64,000 nt of DNA from an uncultured Bacilli bacterium. GTDB taxonomy: Bacteria > Bacillota_I > Bacilli_A > RFN20 > CAG-826. Shown piece after piece: positions 26,009 to 34,895 of the stretch. A model generated the notes under the pieces. That model searched no databases. It was not told the DNA's origin and was given only the letters and a program-made list of their open reading frames with translations. Location of the stretch: the NCBI GenBank assembly GCA_934140155.1, contig CAKPBC010000001.1, forward strand, positions 496,001-560,000, written 5' to 3'. Position 1 is the first letter of the stretch; every line of letters begins with the position of its first letter. A program made the position numbers and the translations under genes.

Positions 26009-28069
26009 ATGGGAAAATTCAACAAGAAAATTATGCTGCTATTAATGCCTTTATTACTAGTTGGATGTAACAACACAAGTGCTAGTAATTCGACTAGTAA
26101 AGACAATTCTTCTTCTAATTCTCCAATGCCATCTAATCCATCAGTTAGTGATTCGGTTAGTACAGTAACCCCACCATCAACTTCAATTGATGATAGTGAA
26201 CAAATGGATACTAAAGATATTTTAAATAATCTAAGTAATAGCCCTTTTTCTACTAAGATGAAAGCTAAAGAAAATTTAGGATTATCAAATATAAGTGAAG
26301 TGGGAATTGATCAAAATCGTTTTGAAAATGAAATATTATATGAAGTTCCTACGGAAGGAACTATATATAATGCTGAAGATATTGGAATAACACCAGATGC
26401 TTTAAATAATTCCGGAACCTTATCATTATTCTTAAATAGTATAAAAAGCAATGAAGGTAATAAAATTATTAAATTTAAAAGGAACACTATATATCCTTTC
26501 TCAGCAAAAGTGGACGCTACAAGTATTGATAATCTTTATTTAGTAGGAGATGAAGGAACAACATTCTTATATTCTGGGTGGGGAACATATTTTGAAGCCA
26601 AAGCTTCTAAAAATGTCCATATAAATAACATTAGTTTTGATATGAAATATTCTCCTGCTATTGCCGGGGAAATTAAAAGCTTTGAAGAAAAAAGTGGCGA
26701 GACAATTGTTAAGTTAAGTATTTCTGATGAATTTGATTTAACGCAAGCTATTTATAACAATTGGCAAGGTAAATATGGCTCATATATGGAATGTTACTAT
26801 GATGAAAACGCCAAAGCTTATGTTCCTAATACTAATGCTAATCTTGTATATAATACGCCAACATCATCAACCAATAATCGCTACAAAGGAATCTTAGGAT
26901 TAAGCTATGATGAAATAAACCATGAATTATCAGTACGAATTAATCAAAACTTCGTTTGGTCATCATATAAAACACCGGTTATAGGAACAATGGTCTCATT
27001 AGCTTATACAATGTATGATAATTTCGGATTTTATTTTCAAGATTGTGATAATGTGTATTTAGAACACGTAAATGTTTATGTAGCAGGTGGGATGGGTTTA
27101 AGAGCGGATCGGGGTAAAAATTTATATTTAAATCATGTTAATTATGCACCTAAACCAGGCTCAAAAAGAATCATGACATGTACCGCAGATATTATCCATA
27201 CAATTGGTGTAGAAAATGATTTAATAATTACTAATTCTACTTTATCAGGAAGTCATGATGATGCTTTAAATATTAAATCTTTCTATTTAAAAGTATCAAG
27301 TGTTGATGCAAGTGCAAGAGAAATTGTGGCTTCTCAAACACAAAATGAATGCACAATTAATAACTATGAAGTTGGTGATAAAATTGTGATTTATGATACC
27401 AATAACATGGAAGAAATAGATACATTCACAATCACTGATATTATTAAAGCTGGTACAACATTTACAATTACAGTTAATAAAAGACCATCTAAGAAAATTG
27501 TTGAAGGACTCTGTATTGGTAATGATACCAAAGCAACTAGAATGAAACTCAATAACTGCTTAATTCAAAATAAAAGAAACAGAGGAATATTATTACAAAC
27601 TAGATACTCAGAAATTACTAATTGTACATTTAGAAATGTGGTAATGGGCGCTATTCAAGTCTTAGCGGTTAATGATTCGTTTAAAGAAGCAATCGTTCCT
27701 AGTGATATTAAGATTGAAAGTAACAAATTCTTAACTAATCGCGGTGGTGACTTAAGTGTATTTGCGTATGGTAATTCTACTTCTAATTGTGTTGCTGGAA
27801 CTATTAAAAATATAGATATCAAAAATAATTATTTCTTCAATGGATCTGGAACACCTTTATGGCTACTTGCCAATGGCAATACCAATGTAATAAATAATTT
27901 ATTCTATTATTCAAAAAGAACAACAGCGTTAATAATGAATATTCGTACATCTAATGATGTAACTGTTCAAAATAACGTGTTCTATACAAGTTTAGATATT
28001 TCAACAATAGAAATTTCTAATGATTGTACAAATGTAACTAACAAAGACAATGAATTGAAAGGAGCCTAA
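26009..28069 (+). CDS. Lipoprotein with right-handed parallel beta-helix, candidate glycosidase or lyase
   Basis: A 686-residue protein. The signal peptide has lipobox LVGC (Cys about 20), followed by a Ser/Thr/Pro linker to about 70. The rest has the repeated short-strand pattern of a right-handed beta-helix (LYLVGDEGTTFLYSG, NVYLEHVNVYVAGGMG, NVINNLFYYS). The segment SGSHDDALNIKSFYLKV followed later by RNRGILLQTRYSEITNCTF resembles active-site regions of beta-helix enzymes such as GH110-like proteins, with a paired Asp. I cannot assign the bond cleaved. The next gene encodes a diverged paralogue with the same motif. Both are 2-10 bases from their neighbours in the importer operon. Confidence 0.7.
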   Translation: MGKFNKKIMLLLMPLLLVGCNNTSASNSTSKDNSSSNSPMPSNPSVSDSVSTVTPPSTSIDDSEQMDTKDILNNLSNSPFSTKMKAKENLGLSNISEVGIDQNRFENEILYEVPTEGTIYNAEDIGITPDALNNSGTLSLFLNSIKSNEGNKIIKFKRNTIYPFSAKVDATSIDNLYLVGDEGTTFLYSGWGTYFEAKASKNVHINNISFDMKYSPAIAGEIKSFEEKSGETIVKLSISDEFDLTQAIYNNWQGKYGSYMECYYDENAKAYVPNTNANLVYNTPTSSTNNRYKGILGLSYDEINHELSVRINQNFVWSSYKTPVIGTMVSLAYTMYDNFGFYFQDCDNVYLEHVNVYVAGGMGLRADRGKNLYLNHVNYAPKPGSKRIMTCTADIIHTIGVENDLIITNSTLSGSHDDALNIKSFYLKVSSVDASAREIVASQTQNECTINNYEVGDKIVIYDTNNMEEIDTFTITDIIKAGTTFTITVNKRPSKKIVEGLCIGNDTKATRMKLNNCLIQNKRNRGILLQTRYSEITNCTFRNVVMGAIQVLAVNDSFKEAIVPSDIKIESNKFLTNRGGDLSVFAYGNSTSNCVAGTIKNIDIKNNYFFNGSGTPLWLLANGNTNVINNLFYYSKRTTALIMNIRTSNDVTVQNNVFYTSLDISTIEISNDCTNVTNKDNELKGA

Positions 28070-28071
28070 TC

Positions 28072-31000
28072 ATGAAAAAAGTTTCAAAAATAATTCCGGT
28101 ATTGTTAGCCACTATTATGGCTGTTGGTGTTACAGCTTGTGATAATAATCATTCATCTAACTCATCTAGTCAAACATCAAGTGTAGTTAGTGTCGAAAGT
28201 GTTAAATTAACAAGTGAAGTAACAACGTTACGTGTTAATAAGACATTACAATTAGTTGCTACTATATCACCAATAAACGCCACAAATCAAAACGTTGTTT
28301 ATTCAACTAATAATGATAATGTTGAAGTGTCATCTACGGGTTTAGTAACTGCTAAAAAAGTTGGTACATCAATCGTGACTGTAAAAACTGTTGATGGTAA
28401 TAAGTCGGATTCAATTACACTTCAAATACTTGAAGAAAATCCTTATGCTGATTTAGATATAAAAGCCTATACTGATACTTTAGCAGAATCTCCTTATACT
28501 GTTAAAGGTATTGAAGGAAAAAGTAAATTTGGATTATCTAATGGATCTAATGTTGGTGTTATTAAAAGTGACATTGTAGAAAAATACGCGTCAATTAGTG
28601 ATAACGAAGTTGGAACTGATGGCATCATAAATGTTGATAGTATAACTTTAGCAGATATTAAGGCTGTTGATTCATCAGTTACAGAGACAAATAATTACTA
28701 CAAAATTAAAACAGCAATTGCTAAAGCTAAAACATTAAATGATAATGGTAAAATTGCTAAAATTAAATTTCCAACAGGAAAAATTGATGTGGAAGCTTAT
28801 TTATCTTCAACCGATAAAGCTATAGTAATTGATGGCTTAAATGGTACATATTTTGAAGGAAATAACACAACTATTAATATTATTACTAAAGATTTGAATT
28901 GGAAGGGATATGTTAATTTAACAAATTCTAAAAATGTTCATTTCAATAATATTACTTTTAGTGCAGAAGTGCCTTCTAACTTAACTGGAAAAATTGTTGA
29001 TGGTAATGTATCTGATAATTATTTAACAATTGAAGTTAATGAAGAATTTAATCCGTTGATGCAACTGGTGGAAACTAAAAAGCCTAAAATTCGTTCGTGG
29101 GTTGAATTTGGACAAATAAATAAAACACCTCTTGAAGGTGGAAACTTCTTAGTTGATGATTTTGCTTCTTATGAAATTAGCAAAAAAGATAATAAATATA
29201 CTTTAAAAGTGAATTTCAAAACTGCCGGAAAGTCTCGCCCAAGAAATGGAACACTAGTGTCAGTTCAATTCTCACAATATGATGCAAGTGGTATTAATAT
29301 TGGAAGTTCAGAAAACATATATTTTGAAAATGTTTCAATGAATCATGCTTCGGGTATGGCGTTTGTCGCACAACAATCAACAAATCTTTACATGAATAAA
29401 TTCAATTTAGTTATTAAAGAAAATAGCGCATCGTTAATGACCGCAACGGCAGATGCAACACACTTCTCACTAATGCATGGAGATGTTCATATTACTAATT
29501 CTATCATTGAATATTCTCATGATGATGCCGTAAATATTAAACATGGTTTCTGGTATCGCTTATCAGAAGCAGAAGGCGGAAGTTCAAGAACTATTTCAGT
29601 TACAAAATTAACTGGCGGAGTTGATGAACCAAAAGTTGGTGATAAGTTTGAAGTATATGATGAACAAACATTTGAATCACACAACCCATCTCAAGGTAGT
29701 TATACTATAGAAGAAATTACTCCAATCACTAATGGCTATAAATTCAAAGTAAAAGAAAGATTAGCTAATGTTGGTGAATGGGGAACATGCCGTGTAACAT
29801 TTGTATCAAATACTCCTAACTTTGTTTTCAGTAATAATATTGTTAGAAATAAAAGAAATCGTGGAGTATTAGTTCAAGTACCTAATGCTATTATTACAAA
29901 TAATGCCTTTATGTATGTTGGACATGGTTCAATCCAAGTAGCGTCCGCAATGGACAAATACAATGAAGCAACATTAGGACAAGGTATTCAAATTAAAAAT
30001 AATAAATTTATTGGAAACTGCTACATTAAACCAGAACCTTTATATGGTGACATCTCAATATTTGCAATTTCTAGTAATGCTTCTGTAGCACCTAAGGGAA
30101 CTATGCATGACATGGTTGTTGAAAATAATTTTGTATCAAGAAATGGTAATGCGGCAATGTCATTACGTGGTGTAGGTAGCTCAGTTATTAAAGATAATTT
30201 ATTTAATGAAAGTAGTTATACTCAACCATCTGGAGATACTTTCAATACAATATTCCAATTAACTAATTGTGGTAATTTAACTTTAGAAGGTAATTATAGC
30301 AATTACACATTAGGAAAAGGATTAAGTGGATGGATTTTAGAAGGAACAACAGCGCCAAGTGATATTACCGCTAAAGATAATATTAATATCAAAGAACGCG
30401 AAAATGGTGAAGCTGGTCCGGAAGTAGATGTTTCTAAAGCAAAATCAAGTATTACAATCGATGGTAATTTAAGTGATTGGGATGCTGCTCAAGCTTTAGA
30501 TATAACAATTGATGGTGTTTCTGATGCCGAAGGCACAGAGCGTACACTAGAAGAGTTACAAGATCATTTCAAAATTAACAAATTAAAAATGACTTGGGAT
30601 GACAAAGGAATCTATTTTGGATTTGATGTCTTCGACAACGAAATTAATGTTAAAACTGTTAATGATTTCTGGCTTGGTGACTGTGTAGAGCTATTCATGT
30701 CTTCAATCAGTGATATGCCTAATGCAGATATGCAGGTATATAAAGATTATAAAGAAGGAGGTGTGTTGCAAGTTGCCTTTGCTCCAACGTGGTCTTCTTA
30801 TAATTATATGGCAGTTTCCTCAGTAAGAACAAAAACAACTTATGTGGAAAATAAGTCATTGATTCAAGTTGCATTTACAACTAATAGTTCTGGCTATGTT
30901 GGCGAAGTGTTGATTCCATTTACTTTTGCTCCAGAGTTTAAAACCGCAATTGAAGCCGGTAAGCAAATTGATATTGCTATTGTTGTTGCGGATGCGGAAA

Positions 31001-31104
31001 GAGCTAACTTAGGATTAAAGAGAATTCAAGCAGGTAATATTCCTCACTTTGTCGAAGATTATAAAACAAAGACAGCTAGAATGCCACAATATTTCTTTAA
31101 ATAA
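28072..31104 (+). CDS. Lipoprotein: BIG2 domain, beta-helix catalytic-like domain, C-terminal CBM9-like module
   Basis: A 1010-residue protein. The signal peptide has lipobox VTAC (Cys about 23). A BIG2 Ig-like repeat follows (about 40-122; VSVESVKLTSEVTTL, GTSIVTVKT), then a beta-helix region (about 200-780) with YSHDDAVNIKHGFWYRL and RNRGVLVQVPNAIITNNAF, parallel to the preceding gene product. The C-terminal domain (about 795-1010) looks like a CBM9/DOMON-type carbohydrate-binding module (SSITIDGNLSDWDAAQAL, KMTWDDKGIYFGFDVFDNE, FWLGDCVELFM). The gene starts 2 bases after its paralogue. Predicted to act on the polymer outside the cell; specificity unknown. Confidence 0.75.
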   Translation: MKKVSKIIPVLLATIMAVGVTACDNNHSSNSSSQTSSVVSVESVKLTSEVTTLRVNKTLQLVATISPINATNQNVVYSTNNDNVEVSSTGLVTAKKVGTSIVTVKTVDGNKSDSITLQILEENPYADLDIKAYTDTLAESPYTVKGIEGKSKFGLSNGSNVGVIKSDIVEKYASISDNEVGTDGIINVDSITLADIKAVDSSVTETNNYYKIKTAIAKAKTLNDNGKIAKIKFPTGKIDVEAYLSSTDKAIVIDGLNGTYFEGNNTTINIITKDLNWKGYVNLTNSKNVHFNNITFSAEVPSNLTGKIVDGNVSDNYLTIEVNEEFNPLMQLVETKKPKIRSWVEFGQINKTPLEGGNFLVDDFASYEISKKDNKYTLKVNFKTAGKSRPRNGTLVSVQFSQYDASGINIGSSENIYFENVSMNHASGMAFVAQQSTNLYMNKFNLVIKENSASLMTATADATHFSLMHGDVHITNSIIEYSHDDAVNIKHGFWYRLSEAEGGSSRTISVTKLTGGVDEPKVGDKFEVYDEQTFESHNPSQGSYTIEEITPITNGYKFKVKERLANVGEWGTCRVTFVSNTPNFVFSNNIVRNKRNRGVLVQVPNAIITNNAFMYVGHGSIQVASAMDKYNEATLGQGIQIKNNKFIGNCYIKPEPLYGDISIFAISSNASVAPKGTMHDMVVENNFVSRNGNAAMSLRGVGSSVIKDNLFNESSYTQPSGDTFNTIFQLTNCGNLTLEGNYSNYTLGKGLSGWILEGTTAPSDITAKDNINIKERENGEAGPEVDVSKAKSSITIDGNLSDWDAAQALDITIDGVSDAEGTERTLEELQDHFKINKLKMTWDDKGIYFGFDVFDNEINVKTVNDFWLGDCVELFMSSISDMPNADMQVYKDYKEGGVLQVAFAPTWSSYNYMAVSSVRTKTTYVENKSLIQVAFTTNSSGYVGEVLIPFTFAPEFKTAIEAGKQIDIAIVVADAERANLGLKRIQAGNIPHFVEDYKTKTARMPQYFFK

Positions 31105-31156
31105 TGATGATAAAAAATTTCTAAAAATTGATTTCAAAAATGAAAGGGGAAAAACA

Positions 31157-33325
31157 ATGAAAAAGAAATTTACGCCTATCTTACTTGCGATGGCTACAAT
31201 GGTCGCAACAGGGCTAGCAGGATGTGATAATAATAATAGTACATCTACAAAGCCTTCAACCGAACCTACTCCATCAACCTCAACTAGTACTAAGCCAAGT
31301 ACTAGCTTACCAACAGTAATTCATGTCGATTCTGTTGCAATTACTGCAGAAAAGGAAACATTATTTGTTGGTGAAGAAACTAAAGTCACGGTAACAGTGT
31401 TACCAGAAACCGCTAGTGACAAAACTTATACTTTAAAATCTAGCAAAGAAGAAGTTGCAACAGTTGATTCTACAGGTAAAGTAGTAGCAGTTGGTGCTGG
31501 TGAAGTTACTATCACTGTAACTTCAACTGATGGTAATAAAACTGGAACTGTTAAAATTACTGTTAAGGCAGTTACAGGACCAAAACTTGAAATGCCTCAA
31601 GTCTTGGAATATAACGTTAATGCTGGTGAAAATTTAACGTTGCCAGAAGTAAAAGCTAAAAACTATAAAGGTGAAGACGTAACTAGTACAATTGAAATTG
31701 CTGATTCATTTGAATCTAAAACAATAAACAAAAATGTATTTAATGCAAAAATAGCGGGTAAACACCAAATTAGTTATTATGTTGAAGATGATAATGGTGA
31801 AGATGAACAATTTATCACAGTTAATGTAAAAGCTGCAACTGAAGAAAGTTTTGATGTTGGTGATAATACTGATCCTGCCGCTATTAAAAACTATGGTGTT
31901 TATAAAGAAAACTTTGCTAATGGTAGAAAAAATAAATTGGGTATTAATGATAAAGAAAGCGCTTCTTATATCTCTGCAACAAGCGAAGCTATTAGTGGTA
32001 ACTCATTAATTATTGATACTCATAAAACCTCAGGACATGCTTTAAATCAAGTATTCATGATGGGCTTTAATGATAACTTCATACGTGGAGTATCCGCTAC
32101 TTATAAAGTATCATTCGATTATAAGATTTTAAGCAATGCTTCAAATCTTAACGATTTCTATTTACAACTAGGTTGGGACAACTTTGATGGTATTAATAGA
32201 AACTTCGTAAATACAAGTGCTGCAGTAGGTAGCGTTCAACATTATGAAGTGGAATTAGCAGGATCAATTGTTCCAGCAACAGGTAATGCTTGGTTCTCAT
32301 TCTGGAAATTAGGCGGCAAAGAAGCAAGAATTGCTATTGATAATTTAGTATTTGAATCTAAACGTGAAGTACAAACTACTGTTGTTACACCGACAAGTGA
32401 ACAATTATTAGCTGAAGGTGGATTCACTTGGAATATGGCTGATAAAGGATGTACAATTTCTAGTGGTAAAGCAGTAGCAGTTGATGATGTCACTAACGAA
32501 AGTGTAAAAACAACTATGAAAAATTCTTCTCACTTTGGTGACGTTGCAATGGAATTAACAGGCGCTGATGGCCACTTATTCTCTGGTTTAACCAAAGATA
32601 ACATGGTTGTAGGTAAGGAAATTACTGTTTCTGTAACTTATGCTAAAATTAATGATGGTGGCATGCATTTAATTATGATGGGTGCTGGAACTAATCCAAC
32701 ATTAACTAACAAAGTAACTAATAACGAAGATGGTACTTATACAATTTCTTGGACAGGTACAGTTTTAGATGGATGGTATCAATTAAATATTTATGGTTTA
32801 AACAATTCTAAATTTGACATTTTTGTAGGTGAAATTAAAGCTTCTTTAAAAGATGCTGCTCCTGTAAATCCAGACAAAACTCCTAATGGTCATGAAGTTG
32901 GTTATAAGTTTGTTGTAGATAAACCATATATTGATGGTGGTAGTAAAAAAGTTGTATTTGATGGTAATGCTGATGTTGCTGCTATTGAAGATATGGGAAC
33001 TGCACCATATAAACTAACTTTTACTCAAGTGAATACCACTGAAGTATGGTTTAAGGGTGATGGCAGATTAGAATCAGGTGCCACATATAGGATTACTTGT
33101 AATTATTATATTACTGAATCTAATAACCAAAGATTAATGTACAACATTGATGGCGTTGATTTTAAAGAAATTGGTCCATCATCTATTGGATATCACCAAG
33201 GAGTTATTGAATGGAAAATGCCACAAAATATTGATAATTTCTCAATATTTACTCCAGGCGAAGCTGGTTTTATCGGAACAGTTTATATTAATACTATTAC
33301 TTGTGAACTTATTAGTGTTAAATAA
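31157..33325 (+). CDS. Surface lipoprotein with BIG2 domain and carbohydrate-binding-like modules
   Basis: A 722-residue protein. The lipobox is LAGC (Cys about 22), followed by a Ser/Thr/Pro linker, a BIG2 domain at about 55-138 and a second Ig-like domain at about 140-228. Three beta-sandwich segments follow (about 235-400, 410-570, 580-722) that look like CBM4/9-type modules (for example TYKVSFDYKILSNASNLNDFYLQLGWDNF). The start is set by AAAGGGGA at 31143-31150; an in-frame start 108 bases upstream would lie inside the previous gene. No catalytic motif was recognised, so it is probably a polysaccharide-binding partner of the beta-helix lipoproteins. It ends the extracellular block of the operon. 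Confidence 0.8.
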   Translation: MKKKFTPILLAMATMVATGLAGCDNNNSTSTKPSTEPTPSTSTSTKPSTSLPTVIHVDSVAITAEKETLFVGEETKVTVTVLPETASDKTYTLKSSKEEVATVDSTGKVVAVGAGEVTITVTSTDGNKTGTVKITVKAVTGPKLEMPQVLEYNVNAGENLTLPEVKAKNYKGEDVTSTIEIADSFESKTINKNVFNAKIAGKHQISYYVEDDNGEDEQFITVNVKAATEESFDVGDNTDPAAIKNYGVYKENFANGRKNKLGINDKESASYISATSEAISGNSLIIDTHKTSGHALNQVFMMGFNDNFIRGVSATYKVSFDYKILSNASNLNDFYLQLGWDNFDGINRNFVNTSAAVGSVQHYEVELAGSIVPATGNAWFSFWKLGGKEARIAIDNLVFESKREVQTTVVTPTSEQLLAEGGFTWNMADKGCTISSGKAVAVDDVTNESVKTTMKNSSHFGDVAMELTGADGHLFSGLTKDNMVVGKEITVSVTYAKINDGGMHLIMMGAGTNPTLTNKVTNNEDGTYTISWTGTVLDGWYQLNIYGLNNSKFDIFVGEIKASLKDAAPVNPDKTPNGHEVGYKFVVDKPYIDGGSKKVVFDGNADVAAIEDMGTAPYKLTFTQVNTTEVWFKGDGRLESGATYRITCNYYITESNNQRLMYNIDGVDFKEIGPSSIGYHQGVIEWKMPQNIDNFSIFTPGEAGFIGTVYINTITCELISVK

Positions 33326-33341
33326 TTAAATTAAACAAAAA

Positions 33342-33371
33342 GAGTTGGGTGGATTTTCATCCACCTAACTC
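33342..33371 (+). terminator. Strong hairpin, probable partial terminator or mRNA processing site
   Basis: GAGTTGGGTGGA (33342-33353) pairs with TCCACCTAACTC (33360-33371) over a 6-base loop with a single G-U pair. The following T-run is poor (ATTTTG), so termination may be incomplete. It separates the extracellular lipoprotein genes from the cytoplasmic glycosidase genes. Confidence 0.6.
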
Positions 33372-33398
33372 ACTCATTTTGTAGTAAGGAACATGATT

Positions 33399-34895
33399 AT
33401 GAAAAAAATATTAAAAGATTTAAAATGTCGCATATCTTTAAATAGAAATCGACTATTAGACCATATATATCAATCAAGCGATGTGTTTACTCAAGGCGGA
33501 TCGTGGCCAGGAGATTTTGAAGGTCGTGATGTTTTGGCATTAACATCTTTATATTTTGCTTTAGATGGCTACAAAGATGAACAAGAAAGTATTTTGCATC
33601 AATTGAAAGATTTATTTAACCATATTCCTGAACATACGAATAAGTATGGCTATTTTGGTGAACCATTTAATGGGGAGTTTGTTGATGAACAACAAGTATC
33701 TGGAAACTCTTGGTTTTTACGTGGCTTAATTAATTATTATTATATTAGTAAAGATGAAAAGTATTTAAAACAAATACAATCAATTGTGAAACAATTTTTA
33801 ATTCCAATTGCGCCTTTTTATGATCACTATCCAACTTCTAAAAGAGAAAGAGGCGGAGTAGGTGGAAAATTAGAAGGATCATTTATAGATGGCTGGAAAT
33901 TGTCTACTGATGTGGGATGTGCTTTCATTATGATGGATGGAATGACTAAAGCATATGAAGTAACAAAAGACGAAGAATTGAAAAAAGCTATTGAAAAAAT
34001 AATCGGAAATTTTTTGACAATTGATTATATTAATTTAGAATGTCAAACACATGCAACATTATCATGTGCAAGAGGCATTTTACGTTTTTATAATTTGACA
34101 CAAGATAAAAAATATTTGGATATTGTAGAAAAAATATTTAAAAACTACGTTTCTTTAGGTATGACCTATGATTATTCCAATATTAATTGGTTTAAAAGAG
34201 AAGATACTTGGACAGAACCATGTTGTGTTATTGATAGCATGATTTTAACAAAAGAATTATATTTAATTACAAAAGAAAATAAATACTTAGATATGTTTAA
34301 CCGCATTTATGAAAATTCTATTAGAACTTTCCAACGTAACAATGGTGGAGCAGGATGCTCAACTTGTGCCACTCATACACATTATGAAATGAAAATGTTC
34401 TTATATGAAGCTTATTTTTGTTGTACTATGCGTTTAGGTGATGGTTTTGGTAATATCGCAGATTTTGCAGTTATTAAGAATAAAGATAATTATATTGTTC
34501 CGTTTGCTTGCGCAGTTAGTTATGAAGATGAAGAATGTTCTTTTGATGTTGATGCTGAATTTTATGAAACACATAAAATAACTATTGACATAAATAAAGC
34601 AGTTAATAAGACCCTTCTAATACGCTTGCCAAGCAATGCTTATGTTGAAGGATTAGAAAAAAAAGATGGATTTATTATAATTTCTTTATCAAATAAAGAA
34701 AGAATTGAATTAAATGTAAAAATAAATTTAGTAGATGAAAACCATCTAGAATTTTATGGTGATATGTTATTAACAAGAAAAGAAGAAAATATTGAACCTA
34801 GTTTTTTAATTAATAATAAAGTATATTCATACATATATGATAGTTCAAAATATAGTGAAGAAGAACTAAAAAAGAAGGTACAATATGTTAGATAA
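33399..34895 (+). CDS. GH127/DUF1680-like glycosidase, candidate beta-L-arabinofuranosidase
   Basis: A 498-residue cytoplasmic protein (no signal peptide) with an (alpha/alpha)6-barrel pattern. GSWPGDFEGRD is near the N-terminus. The cluster TWTEPCCVIDSMILTKELY (about 275) is followed by GGAGCSTCATHTH (about 320) and YFCCTMRLGDG (about 342). It resembles the Glu/Cys zinc site of GH127 beta-L-arabinofuranosidases, where a Cys is the nucleophile. Overall similarity is remote, so specificity is uncertain. The ATG at 33399 is better placed than 33393 relative to AAGGA (33386-33390). The end overlaps the GH78 gene by 11 bases. Confidence 0.6.
   Translation: MKKILKDLKCRISLNRNRLLDHIYQSSDVFTQGGSWPGDFEGRDVLALTSLYFALDGYKDEQESILHQLKDLFNHIPEHTNKYGYFGEPFNGEFVDEQQVSGNSWFLRGLINYYYISKDEKYLKQIQSIVKQFLIPIAPFYDHYPTSKRERGGVGGKLEGSFIDGWKLSTDVGCAFIMMDGMTKAYEVTKDEELKKAIEKIIGNFLTIDYINLECQTHATLSCARGILRFYNLTQDKKYLDIVEKIFKNYVSLGMTYDYSNINWFKREDTWTEPCCVIDSMILTKELYLITKENKYLDMFNRIYENSIRTFQRNNGGAGCSTCATHTHYEMKMFLYEAYFCCTMRLGDGFGNIADFAVIKNKDNYIVPFACAVSYEDEECSFDVDAEFYETHKITIDINKAVNKTLLIRLPSNAYVEGLEKKDGFIIISLSNKERIELNVKINLVDENHLEFYGDMLLTRKEENIEPSFLINNKVYSYIYDSSKYSEEELKKKVQYVR

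Noticed and set aside
33342..33371. Hairpin as a riboswitch upstream of the GH127-like gene
   Set aside because: It is a single simple stem with no conserved junction or pseudoknot; a weak terminator or processing site is simpler.
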